Shown: positions 1 through 5,910, counted from the first letter of the stretch. The stretch is DNA of 6,417 bases from Oscillospiraceae bacterium (GCA_003517915.1 DOZQ01000094.1:6146-12562), one strand, 5' to 3'. Notes: generated from the sequence alone by a model not told the origin. Translations and numbers: made by a program.

Positions 1-950
1 ACATAAAAACAGCCTTGGTCATGTTTGACGTCTCGGAACTGGATCCCGCCGTCGTCGGCACCGCCACGCTCCACCTGACCCATCTGACAGGCGGTTCGGG
101 GAATCACCGCATCAACGCCGCTAAGCTCCCCTCCACATGGAATGAAACGTCGGTCACATGGAACAATCATCCGCGTACACAAATCGAGCTGGATACGCAG
201 GTGCAGTCCAACCAATATCGGGCGGGCAGCACACAGCGGGCCATTGAGCTGGATGTTAGCGACATTATAAAAGGACTTACGAGCGACGAAAGCAGATTAA
301 GTTTTGTGCTTGCAAGCTCGGTCAACAATAATGAAACCCAGCTTATGTCCAGAAACAACGCGTCGGCGGTGACCAATCCGAAGCTCGGGCCTTGGATAGA
401 AATCCCGCTGGATGCTCTGGCAATCAACGGGCAACCGGCTGATCAGGCGGCCTCACAAGGCGGTGACGCCACCTTTACAATCGACGCCACGGGAACTCCG
501 CAGCCAACCTATCAGTGGCAGGTTTCCGCGAACGGCGCCGTGTGGAGCGATATCGCGGGCGCGACCGGCGACTCGCTCACTGTGGAGGACGTCACGAAAG
601 ACCAGAGCGGCAGTCAATACCGCTGTGTCATCACAAATATTACCGGCTCGCTCGAATCCGAAGCCGCCGTGCTTCAGGTAGCCGATACAATTGTCGGATT
701 TGAGAGCGGCGATAATACGGTCGACACAGTGACTGTTATGATGACCGCGCCGGACGAAACCGATTTGATACTCGCCGCCTATGACGCGGCCGGCAAAATG
801 ATTGCCACTGCGACATACCAGCCGTCGGCGGCAGGGGTGGAGGTTATTGACGTTGACTTTGACTGCGAAGGCGCGGCTGTAGTTAAGGCTTTTCTGTGGA
901 ATAAGGATTTTGTCCCGCTGTGCAAATCAAAAGACGTGTTTGTGCGATAA
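1..950 (+). CDS. DNRLRE and Ig-like domain surface protein, 5'-truncated
   Basis: This is the 3' end of a probable secreted or cell-surface protein. The frame is open to the window edge (codons I-K-T-A before the first TTG at 15), so the true start and any signal peptide lie outside. Domains in order: a DNRLRE/CBM96-like beta-sandwich at about 3-405, recognisable from KTALVMFDVSEL followed by TWNETSVTWNNHP and LDVSDIIKG; an Ig-like domain at about 418-690 with the core Trp in YQWQ and the YRC cysteine, though the usual first-strand cysteine is absent; and a C-terminal beta-rich domain at about 700-949 ending VVKAFLWNKDFVPL, resembling the VKxFLWDSLxxMKPL tails of many clostridial extracellular proteins. 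No sortase motif or membrane segment follows, so the protein may be released or held non-covalently. Its substrate or partner cannot be told. Domain calls come from recalled family patterns, not a search. Confidence 0.85.
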   Translation, partial: IKTALVMFDVSELDPAVVGTATLHLTHLTGGSGNHRINAAKLPSTWNETSVTWNNHPRTQIELDTQVQSNQYRAGSTQRAIELDVSDIIKGLTSDESRLSFVLASSVNNNETQLMSRNNASAVTNPKLGPWIEIPLDALAINGQPADQAASQGGDATFTIDATGTPQPTYQWQVSANGAVWSDIAGATGDSLTVEDVTKDQSGSQYRCVITNITGSLESEAAVLQVADTIVGFESGDNTVDTVTVMMTAPDETDLILAAYDAAGKMIATATYQPSAAGVEVIDVDFDCEGAAVVKAFLWNKDFVPLCKSKDVFVR

Positions 951-971
951 TTACGATAATACTGTAAGAGT

Positions 972-1012
972 ATAATATAATGGGCGCCCCGCCGGGGCGC
1001 CCATTATATTAT
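972..1012 (+). terminator. Perfect 19-bp terminator hairpin
   Basis: The arms at 972-990 and 994-1012 are exact reverse complements with a 3-nt loop (GCC). The stem has a GC core (GGGCGCCCC) and A/T-rich outer ends, so it can terminate transcription from either side. It starts 22 bases after the surface-protein stop codon. A weaker hairpin built on CCGG/CCGG follows at about 1012-1036. Confidence 0.85.
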
Positions 1013-1064
1013 TCCGGTATTAAAATGCCGGAGTAATATTTTGCCACAAAGAATTTTCCCATGC

Positions 1065-1093
1065 TTGAAACCGCATGCTAAATGCAGTAAAAT
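1065..1093 (+). promoter_or_regulatory. Sigma-A-type promoter for the PPOX gene
   Basis: TTGAAA at 1065-1070 and TAAAAT at 1088-1093 are separated by exactly 17 bp, each one base off consensus. Transcription would begin near 1100, leaving a leader of about 59 nt before the ATG at 1159. The placement between a terminator and the gene fits a monocistronic unit. Confidence 0.65.
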
Positions 1094-1158
1094 AAAGAAT
1101 AGAAGTTCAGACTTTGATTATACCCCCGCCTAACAAATAACAGAGAGTTGAGTTTAGC

Positions 1159-1635
1159 ATGAGAAGAAGTGACCGCGAGATAAAATCCCACGAGGAGATA
1201 GTGGAAGTTTTAAATAAGTGCGATGTAATACGTTTGGGAATAAATACACCTGATTATCCTTATGTAGTGCCGATGAATTTCGGCCTTGAAGCCTCTGGGG
1301 AAACTTTAACCCTGTGGCTTCATTGTGCAAGCCAAGGCCTAAAGCTTGATTTAATAAAACAGAATTTCCGCGTGGGATTTGAGGCTGATTGTTCACATAA
1401 TCTGGTTGCCGGGGACGAGGCATGCAATTATACCATGGAATATGAAAGCGTGATAGGCTGCGGAAATATATATTTATGCAGCGATAACCAAAGCAAGCAA
1501 TGCGGTCTTAAAGCTATAATGGCGCACTATGAACCAAGCAAGGAAATTGTCATTCTCGAGCAGATGCTTGCCTCGGTGTGCGTTTTGCGGCTGGATGTTA
1601 TGCAGATTACAGGAAAACGACTGCGAAAAAAATAA
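1159..1635 (+). CDS. Pyridoxamine 5'-phosphate oxidase family flavin-binding protein
   Basis: This 158-residue protein has the full length and pattern of the small PPOX-fold (split-barrel FMN-binding) group that includes NimA-like proteins. Visible hallmarks are the N-terminal MRRSDREI, the strand IRLGINTPDYPYVVPMNFG, the phosphate-binding segment LHCASQGLKLDLIKQN, FEADCSH, the central YESVIGCGNI, and the C-terminal LDVMQITGKR. Members bind FMN or a related flavin and are usually annotated as nitroreductase-like or general stress proteins; the actual substrate is unknown. The cytoplasm is the likely location, as no signal peptide is seen. The ATG at 1159 is chosen because it gives the standard family N-terminus, although the ribosome site before it is weak (AGAGAG near 1142). 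The gene has its own promoter and terminator. Two cysteines in DCSH and one in GCGN are visible but not diagnostic. Confidence 0.88.
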   Translation: MRRSDREIKSHEEIVEVLNKCDVIRLGINTPDYPYVVPMNFGLEASGETLTLWLHCASQGLKLDLIKQNFRVGFEADCSHNLVAGDEACNYTMEYESVIGCGNIYLCSDNQSKQCGLKAIMAHYEPSKEIVILEQMLASVCVLRLDVMQITGKRLRKK

Positions 1636-1652
1636 ATATCTCTATAAAATAT

Positions 1653-1688
1653 AAAAGATGCCTTTCTGAAGCGGAAGGCATCTTTTTT
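1653..1688 (+). terminator. Rho-independent terminator of the PPOX gene
   Basis: Stem arms AAAAGATGCCTTTC (1653-1666) and GGAAGGCATCTTTT (1673-1686) pair with one G-T wobble around a 6-nt loop and are followed by a T run. The hairpin lies 17 bases after the stop codon. The IS200-type element begins only a few bases downstream. Confidence 0.9.
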
Positions 1689-1697
1689 GTTTAGGAA

Positions 1698-1720
1698 AAC
1701 CACCCGCTAGGCAGGTGGTT
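1698..1720 (+). repeat. IS200 left-end subterminal hairpin
   Basis: AACCACC (1698-1704) pairs with GGTGGTT (1714-1720). Inside is a C-A mismatch (1705/1713), then two G-C pairs and a TAG loop. Imperfect palindromes of this size next to the element tip are what IS200/IS605 TnpA proteins bind as single-stranded DNA. Confidence 0.7.
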
Positions 1721-1755
1721 CAGAAAAGGCTATGCCTATGGAACATGACAAAAAA

Positions 1756-1817
1756 CTCCTTTTGTTGTAAACTGAGCTAGCGGTCTGGCAACTGCGAGCA
1801 AAACAACAAAAGGAGGA
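1756..1817 (+). promoter_or_regulatory. tnpA leader stem masking the ribosome binding site
   Basis: CTCCTTTTGTTGT (1756-1768) is the exact reverse complement of ACAACAAAAGGAG (1803-1815). The right arm contains the Shine-Dalgarno sequence AAAGGAGGA (1809-1817), 8 bases before the GTG start at 1826. When the mRNA folds, the RBS is paired, which would keep transposase translation low. A comparable RBS-sequestering leader is documented for the enterobacterial IS200; here the 13-bp pairing is seen directly and the regulation is inferred. Confidence 0.75.
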
Positions 1818-1825
1818 CATTCAAA

Positions 1826-2164
1826 GTGAATGACAACCATACCTTATCACATACCACATGGAATTGCAAATATCATGTGGTGTGGGCACCAAAGTATAGA
1901 CGAAAAGTGTTTTACGCAGAAAAACGCTTGGAAATAGGAGCAATACTGCGAGAATTATGCAAGTGGAAAGGTGTAAATATTATAGAAGCGGAGGTGTGCC
2001 CCGATCATATCCATATGCTCGTAGAAATACCACCAAAAATTAGCATAAGCAGTTTCATGGGATTTTTGAAGGGGAAAAGTAGTTTGATGATTTACGAGAA
2101 GTGGGGGAATACGAAGTTCAAATACCGCAACAGGGAATTTTGGTGTAGGGGCTACTATGTAGAC
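1826..2164 (+). pseudogene. tnpA: IS200/IS605 TnpA transposase, C-terminally truncated
   Basis: The first 113 codons match IS200-type Y1 HUH transposases: WNCKYHVVWAPKYRRK, LCKWKGV, CPDHIHMLVEIPP, FMGFLKGKSS and FWCRGYYVD. The HUH motif is intact (H61-I-H63). After YYVD the family sequence stops; the expected segment with the catalytic tyrosine (Y-x3-Q helix) and the last 40 or so residues is missing. The frame stays open by chance to 2938, so a 370-residue hybrid could be made whose C-terminal 257 residues come from the strand opposite an hsdR fragment. GTG at 1826 is the start because the SD at 1809-1817 fits and the N-terminus then has family length. Family members nick and join single-stranded DNA; this copy lacks the nucleophile and should not. 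Confidence 0.85.
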
Positions 2165-2224
2165 GCAGGTGTGGAGCGCACTCTGGTGGCTTTGGGCGCT
2201 GGAGCAAGTCTTAATATCCCCGCC
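2165..2224. other. Unassigned junction between tnpA and hsdR fragments
   Basis: About 60 bp between the last TnpA-like codon (YYVD, ends 2164) and the first base I can align with HsdR matches neither family. It may be filler from the rearrangement, a piece of another mobile element, or a diverged part of hsdR. Both strands are open here but give no recognisable protein. Confidence 0.4.
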
Positions 2225-3115
2225 GTGAACAGCGCAGCCGAAAGCCTGTATAGTTGTCCGCAGCTTCGGATCGCCGCTTGTCCCCGCGTTCACGGCAAAG
2301 ATCGGCGTGCCGGTGAAGCCGAATATATGATACTTCTTGAATGCTTTGGTTATAGCTTGGTGCATATCGCCAAACTGGGAGCGGTGGCACTCGTCAAAGA
2401 TGATGACGACGCGCTTGCCGAAGATTTCGTGTCCCCTGTTTTTTCCGATGAACACGCCGAGCTTCTGGATCGTCGTTATGATAATCTTCGCGTTAGCGTC
2501 CTCCAGCTGCCGTTTCAGTACCGAAGTGGAGGTGTTGGAGTTTGCCGCACCCTTCTGGAAGCGGTCATATTCGCGCATGGTCTGGTAGTCGAGGTCTTTG
2601 CGGTCTACTACGAACAGCACCTTTTCTATGTATGGCAGAGCGGTCGCCAGCTGCGCGGTTTTGAAGCTCGTCAGCGTTTTGCCGCTGCCGGTAGTGTGCC
2701 AGATATAGCCACCGCCCTCCACGCCGCCGTATTTCTTGTAGTTGTTCGCCACGTCTATGCGGTTCAGAATCCGCTCCGTGGCGGCTATTTGGTACGGGCG
2801 CATGACCAGCAGAGATTCTTCGGCGGTGAACACGCAGTAACGCGTGAGGATATTCAAGATCGTGTGCTTGGCGAAAAAGGTCTTGGTGAAGTCCGTCAGA
2901 TCGGCGATCACCTTATTGGTAGCATCCGCCCAATATGACGTAAACTCAAAGCTGTTGCTGGTCTTTTTCTTGGCCTTGCGGGCGTCGCCGCTGAACTCTT
3001 TTATATGCTGGAAGCGGGTGGTGTTGCTGTAATACTTGGTGTGCGTGCCATTGCTGATAACGAATATCTGTACAAACTCAAACAGTCCGCTTGCCGCCCA
3101 AAAGCTCTCCCGTTG
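2225..3115 (-). pseudogene. hsdR: Type I restriction enzyme R subunit, internal fragment
   Basis: Read on the minus strand this is the middle of HsdR, the ATP-driven translocase and nuclease subunit of type I restriction-modification systems. Recognisable in order are RESFWAASGLFEFVQIFVIS, NGTHTKYYSNTTRFQHIKEF, MRPYQIAATERIL (Q-tip-like region), Walker A HTTGSGKT (2675-2698), VDRKDLDYQT, Walker B DECHRSQFGD (DECH at 2384-2395) and GFTGTPIF. The frame begins at about 3115 without a start codon, continuous with SFWA, so annotating a start at 2911 would cut off about 67 genuine codons. Similarity ends after PKLRTTIQAFG near 2225-2237. The N-terminal nuclease lobe (PD-(D/E)xK) and the second RecA lobe are absent: roughly 290 of the usual 1000 or so residues remain. 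No hsdM or hsdS is in the window. The fragment is non-functional as a restriction enzyme. Confidence 0.85.
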
Positions 3116-3318
3116 CGGATGCGTGATGCTCCCAACACATTCGGATCGATGCCTGACTCCCTGAGAATCTCCCTAGGAGACTTGCCGCGCATATACTCGT
3201 TGCAGAAATGCCGCCTAAATGTCTGCGTAAAAGCTACCGTATGATCTGTGAGCCGAGCAACCTGGGGATAGCCAGAAAGTATTGAGATTTGTTCTTGAGT
3301 GAGTCGGCTGACCGCCAT
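3109..3318 (-). pseudogene. HTH protein associated with IS3-type elements, 3'-truncated
   Basis: Starting at the ATG 3318-3316, about 70 residues (MAVSRLTQEQISIL, then FTQTFRRHFCNEYMRGKSPREILRESGIDPNVLGASRI) resemble the small HTH proteins encoded just upstream of IS3-family transposase genes, whose core is F-x-x-x-F-x-x-x-Y-x-x-G-x-S-P-x-x-I-F/L-x-E-x-G-x-D-P-x-V-L-G. An SD, TAAGGA (complement of 3325-3330), sits 6 bases upstream of the ATG. The family sequence stops at about 3110, exactly where the hsdR fragment begins in another frame; the chimeric frame runs on to a stop at 3001. No transposase follows, so this is an IS remnant. The family assignment is from memory of similar proteins and is moderate. 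Confidence 0.6.
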
Positions 3319-3323
3319 AGGTT

Positions 3324-3355
3324 TTCCTTATTTATCTGCTGCCGATATTTTAGCA
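3324..3355 (-). promoter_or_regulatory. Extended -10 and SD for the HTH gene
   Basis: On the minus strand TGCTAAAAT (complement of 3347-3355) has the form of an extended -10 box, and TAAGGA (complement of 3325-3330) is the ribosome site before the ATG at 3318. No -35 box is evident. Spacing is tight but workable. Confidence 0.4.
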
Positions 3356-3403
3356 CGACGAGGCGGGTTGAGGAGTTTTTTGCACCTTCAGACTGTGTAT
3401 GGA

Positions 3404-3459
3404 ATGGGGTACATGCACCCTCGGAGTGTAAACAAAATGGGGTACATGTACCATTTTGT
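3404..3459. repeat. Paired ATGGGGTACATG repeats with an overlapping palindrome
   Basis: ATGGGGTACATG occurs at 3404-3415 and again at 3437-3448, 33 bp apart in the same orientation. The second copy sits in an interrupted palindrome: ACAAAATGG (3432-3440) pairs with CCATTTTGT (3451-3459), with a GG bulge and a short TAC/GTA inner stem. Read on the minus strand the motif is TGTACCCCATT, located 120-140 bp upstream of the HTH gene. That is where the tip of its insertion sequence would be expected, and spaced subterminal repeats are common at IS ends. The boundary role is inference. Confidence 0.5.
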
Positions 3460-3507
3460 GTATATTTTTAAGGGTACAGATCAGAAAAGTAACGGCAAAA
3501 GCGGCGC

Positions 3508-3610
3508 GGGTGCAAACGGGTGCATCGGGAGTAAAAATCTACACGATTTACCTCGCGAGCCTCGGTCGGGTGCAAAATCGAAATAAACCGTTCATGCTGT
3601 GGGTGCAAAA
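3508..3610. repeat. Cluster of GGGTGCAAA short repeats
   Basis: GGGTGCAAA/GGGTGCA occurs at 3508-3516, 3518-3524, 3568-3577 and 3601-3610, all in one orientation, with related TTTTTGCACC in the opposite orientation at 3377-3386. An 8-bp palindrome CTCGCGAG lies within and beside the cluster at 3552-3559 and 3681-3688. No gene is recognisable on either strand. Function unknown. Confidence 0.45.
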
Positions 3611-3690
3611 TGAAGGCATATCGTGTATCCGCGCTAACGCCAAAGCGCCCCTAAAGCGCCGCGTCCGACCCCAATATAAACTCGCGAGAT

Positions 3691-3723
3691 ACAAAAATAC
3701 CCCTATAACTGGGGTATTTTTGT
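3691..3723. terminator. Bidirectional terminator-like hairpin
   Basis: ACAAAAATACCCC (3691-3703) and GGGGTATTTTTGT (3711-3723) are exact reverse complements around a 7-nt loop. The GC-rich tip and A/T flanks on both sides suit termination in either direction. No gene that obviously ends here is left, so it may be the relic of one. Confidence 0.7.
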
Positions 3724-3988
3724 CTTCTGAGATTGTATCAAAAGTGACCACAAAAGATGTCTCAGTGTGTCAAGCTTGATATAATTTCACGTATTTCGCA
3801 AGGAGTGTCGAACCAATAAAACAATTCTCTAAGCCATAACACCTGACATGTTCTGTCTGTTGGACTGTTGCACCAAAACTATTGGCGCGAATTAAATCCT
3901 GCACCAGCGAAATATCCTCGAATATCCCAAATCCTTGACAATGGCCGGAACACCGCCATACGAAGAGGCATATCCGGTCACTCCAGAT
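3724..3988. other. Region with no recognised gene upstream of the second tnpA
   Basis: An extended -10-like TGATATAAT (3777-3785) and an SD-like AAGGAG (3800-3805) face right, but no start codon follows at a useful distance, so they appear orphaned. On the minus strand a frame without stops runs from about 3990 to a TGA at 3770-3772 (reading ...DISLVQDLIRANSFGAT...). It has no start codon and no family I recognise; an open stretch of this length is not improbable by chance. No IS200 left-end hairpin comparable to the one at 1698 was found here. Confidence 0.4.
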
Positions 3989-4444
3989 ATGGCAGAAAGT
4001 TTAGCACATACAAAGTGGCTGTGCAAGTATCATCTTGTGCTTACGCCCAAATACAGAAGAAAGATCATATACAAACAGATACGGGAGGATATGCGGAAAA
4101 TTATAAGAGACCTATGCAAATGGAAAGGCGTCGAAATTGTAGAAGGACATATGATGCCGGATCATATATATCTGCTCGTATCCATTCCACCGAAGTATAG
4201 CGTGTCTCAGTTTATGGGATATCTAAAAGGGAAAAGTGCGATGATGATCTTTGATAGGCACAGCAATTTAAAGTACAAGTTTGGAAATCGGCACTTTTGG
4301 GCAACGGGGTACTATGTAAGCACAGTTGGTCTCAATGAGGCGACAATTGCGAAGTATATCCGTGAGCAGGATCATCATGATCAAGTGATGGATACCATCA
4401 CTACGAAAGAACTGGAAAACCCTTTTAAGGGTGTGGCCAGGTAA
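3989..4444 (+). CDS. tnpA: IS200/IS605 TnpA transposase, HUH motif altered
   Basis: This 151-residue protein matches the full length of IS200-type Y1 HUH transposases: LAHTKWLCKYHLVLTPKYRRK, LCKWKGVEI, FMGYLKGKSAMMIF, NRHFWATGYYVSTVG and the catalytic helix KYIREQ with Tyr123 and Gln127. Such proteins dimerise, use the two histidines of HUH to hold the metal, and use the tyrosine to cut single-stranded DNA at hairpin ends. Here the second histidine is tyrosine: M-P-D-H59-I60-Y61, codon TAT at 4169-4171, one transition from CAT. The enzyme is probably weak or dead. ATG 3989 is chosen because family similarity begins there; in-frame ATG 3941 and TTG 3935 would add 16 to 18 unrelated residues, and none of these starts has an SD, suggesting the normal leader is gone. 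It is only moderately similar to the tnpA at 1826, so it is a separate IS type rather than a duplicate. Confidence 0.85.
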   Translation: MAESLAHTKWLCKYHLVLTPKYRRKIIYKQIREDMRKIIRDLCKWKGVEIVEGHMMPDHIYLLVSIPPKYSVSQFMGYLKGKSAMMIFDRHSNLKYKFGNRHFWATGYYVSTVGLNEATIAKYIREQDHHDQVMDTITTKELENPFKGVAR

Positions 4445-4450
4445 TCAATC

Positions 4451-4482
4451 CGCTATGGCTTGAACGAATGTGAAAGCCAGCG
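4451..4482. repeat. Hairpin in the second IS200 tail
   Basis: CGCTATGGCTT (4451-4461) pairs with AAGCCAGCG (4474-4482), leaving a 2-nt AT bulge. It begins 6 bases after the tnpA stop. Its right arm is also the left copy of the 9-bp duplication that flanks the IS256-type element. Confidence 0.6.
4474..4482. repeat. Left copy of 9-bp target duplication
   Basis: AAGCCAGCG occurs at 4474-4482 and 5979-5987, directly outside the two inverted ends of the IS256-type element. IS256-family insertions duplicate 8 or 9 bp, so this fits a target-site duplication. Confidence 0.6.
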
Positions 4483-4517
4483 GCAATGTCTCGTATTTTG
4501 TGTAAAATCCGAATTGG
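4483..4517 (+). repeat. IS256 inverted repeat, transposase 3' side
   Basis: TGTCTCG (4487-4493), TTGTGTAAAA (4498-4507) and TCCGAATTGG (4508-4517) match, in order, the complement of the other end: TGTCCCG, TTGTGTAAAT and CTCCGAATTGG. The first four bases match poorly and there is one single-base indel. Confidence 0.75.
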
Positions 4518-4584
4518 GCATAGTCGAAAAAGTGATTCAATGATGGTTGAGCCGTGAATCGGCTTAACCGCCATAATTGCATCA

Positions 4585-4667
4585 TAGGGCAAAAGCGTAG
4601 GCGTGTCAAGGGCGCCCGCCGTGCGGGCGTTCATCTTGACCCTTGACTCGACGGCGGTTTTGCCCTA
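4585..4667. terminator. Large nested stem-loop at the transposase 3' end
   Basis: Three arm pairs nest inside one another: TAGGGCAAAA/TTTTGCCCTA (4585-4594/4658-4667), GTCAAG/CTTGAC (4605-4610/4635-4640) and CGCCCGC/GCGGGCG (4613-4619/4623-4629, loop CGT). The transposase stop codon (complement of 4665-4667) lies in the outer arm. The structure could end transposase transcription or block read-in from the flank. It has no strong T run, so terminator activity is inferred. Confidence 0.55.
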
Positions 4668-5910
4668 GCCTGGCAGTCGATCAGCGAAAAAAATCTCAAG
4701 CGGCGAGTGAATTTGCCCCCAGTCCTGTCTGTGCCCGATCCATTTTTTGGTGATGTCCATCATCGCCAGATACAGCATCTTAAACAGGCTGTCATCGGTA
4801 GGAAAAACACCCTTGTTTTTGGTCACCTTCCTAAGCTGCCGGTTGAAGCCCTCAATGGCATTTGTGGTATAAATGAGCGTCCTAACCTCCTGCGGATATT
4901 TGAAATAGGTGGACAGGTTAACCCAATTGTTCCGCCAGGAAACAGCGATTTTCGGATATTTGCCGCCCCATTTTTCATCAAAAGCTTCAAGCTGAAACAA
5001 TGCCGCTTGCTCATCCGGGGCGCAGTAAACGGCTTTAAGATCAACCATCAGTGCCTTGATGTCTTTGTAGCTGACAAATTTGGTGCAGTTCCTGATTTGA
5101 TGGATGATACACTGCTGTATTTCTGTCTGCGGATACACAACTCCAATAGCATCGGTAAATCCGGTCAGCCCGTCCACACAGGCAATCAGGATATCGTTCG
5201 TTCCACGGTTCTTAATCTCGTTCATCACAGACAGCCAAATTTTCGCGCTTTCATTCTCGCCGACCCACATGCCTAACATCCTTAATACCGTTCAGATCAA
5301 TGCCTATGGCTATGTAAACCGCCTTTTTGACGATGCTGCCCTCCTTGCGGACATGGTAATGGATCGCATCCATAAAAACGACGGCATAGATACTCTCCAG
5401 CGGCCTGCGCTGCCATTCCTTTGCGATTGGCAAAATCTTATCGGTGATCCGGCTGATCGTGGTGTCTGATACTTCAAGCCCGTAAATCTCCCTAATATGA
5501 CACTCTATGTCGCTTGTGGTCATGCCTTTCGCGTACATTGATATGATTTTTTCTTCAATGTCGCCGGAAAGCGTGGTTTGCTGTTTTTTTACGATCTGCG
5601 GGTCAAATTCTCCGTTCCTGTCACGAGGTACATTGATGTCCATCTCCCCGAAGCTCGTTTTCAGCCTTTTGGGGCTGTGACCGTTGCGATAGTTGTCCGT
5701 CTCGCGGTTTTTATAGTCATACTTGCTGTAGCCAAGCTCCTCTTCCAGCTCTGCGTCCAAGCCGTTTTCCAAAACAGACCCTACCATCGCTTTGAAGAGC
5801 TCGTTGATGTCCGCCATGTCCTTGATGTTGTGATTTTTCATCAGTTCCCGCATTTCTGCTCGGCGTTCCTGTTACGCCAGTTTTTCAGGGTCTGTTGTTC
5901 TCCGTCACAT
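4665..5910 (-). pseudogene. IS256-family (mutator) transposase, frameshifted
   Basis: The minus-strand parts together spell a nearly whole IS256-type DDE transposase. The N-terminal part (to about 5275) contains ELEEELGYSKYDYKNRETDN, INVPRDRNGEFDP, MYAKGMTTSDIE and the first Asp in VVFMDAIHYHVRKEG. The C-terminal part (from 5279) contains LGMWVGENESAKIW, the second Asp in ACVDGLTGF, and the Glu in TTNAIEGFNRQLRK, ending at the TAG 4667-4665. Between them GIKDV must continue into LGMWVGE, which needs about two more bases near 5275-5279. At the N-terminus, DGEQQTLKNWRNRNAEQ (about 5906-5855) reads in a different frame from RRAEMRELMKNHNI; the SD GGAGGTT (complement of 5916-5922) precedes ATG 5910-5908, which is followed at once by TGA. 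All three catalytic residues survive, but no intact protein can be made without frameshifting. Confidence 0.85.

Larger units (their letters stand above)
1695..2164 (+). mobile_element. IS200-type element, left part only
   Basis: This segment carries the order expected at the left of an IS200 element: a subterminal hairpin (1698-1720), a long leader with an RBS-masking stem (1756-1815), then tnpA. The similarity stops at about 2164, inside tnpA, and no right-end hairpin follows. The left boundary is set to the bases just after the PPOX terminator and is approximate; no accessory tnpB is present. The element therefore cannot excise itself as it stands. Confidence 0.75.

Noticed and set aside
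1154..1423. 89-codon open frame on the minus strand
   Set aside because: Antisense to the well-supported PPOX-family gene with no RBS.
1955..2911. Complete 318-residue DEAD/DEAH helicase gene on the minus strand
   Set aside because: Its start is internal to hsdR (67 in-frame HsdR codons precede it) and its C-terminal 90 or so residues are antisense to tnpA.
3508..3610. CRISPR array
   Set aside because: The repeated unit is only 7-10 bases with irregular spacing (10, 50, 33 bp); no 25-40-base repeat occurs in the window.
3935..3963. TTGACA at 3935-3940 as a promoter for the second tnpA
   Set aside because: The -35 box is perfect, but no acceptable -10 lies 16-18 bp downstream (best is ATACGA/TACGAA).
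3770..3990. Possible gene remnant on the minus strand ending at TGA 3770-3772
   Set aside because: About 70 open codons with a protein-like look, but no start codon, no recognised family and a fair chance of arising randomly.
3868..4200. 110-codon open frame on the plus strand overlapping the second tnpA
   Set aside because: Same strand, other frame, within the clear TnpA coding sequence; arginine- and serine-rich out-of-frame composition.
4707..5276. 189-codon open frame on the plus strand
   Set aside because: It is the antisense of the IS256 transposase, whose minus-strand frame carries recognisable DDE motifs; the plus frame matches nothing known.
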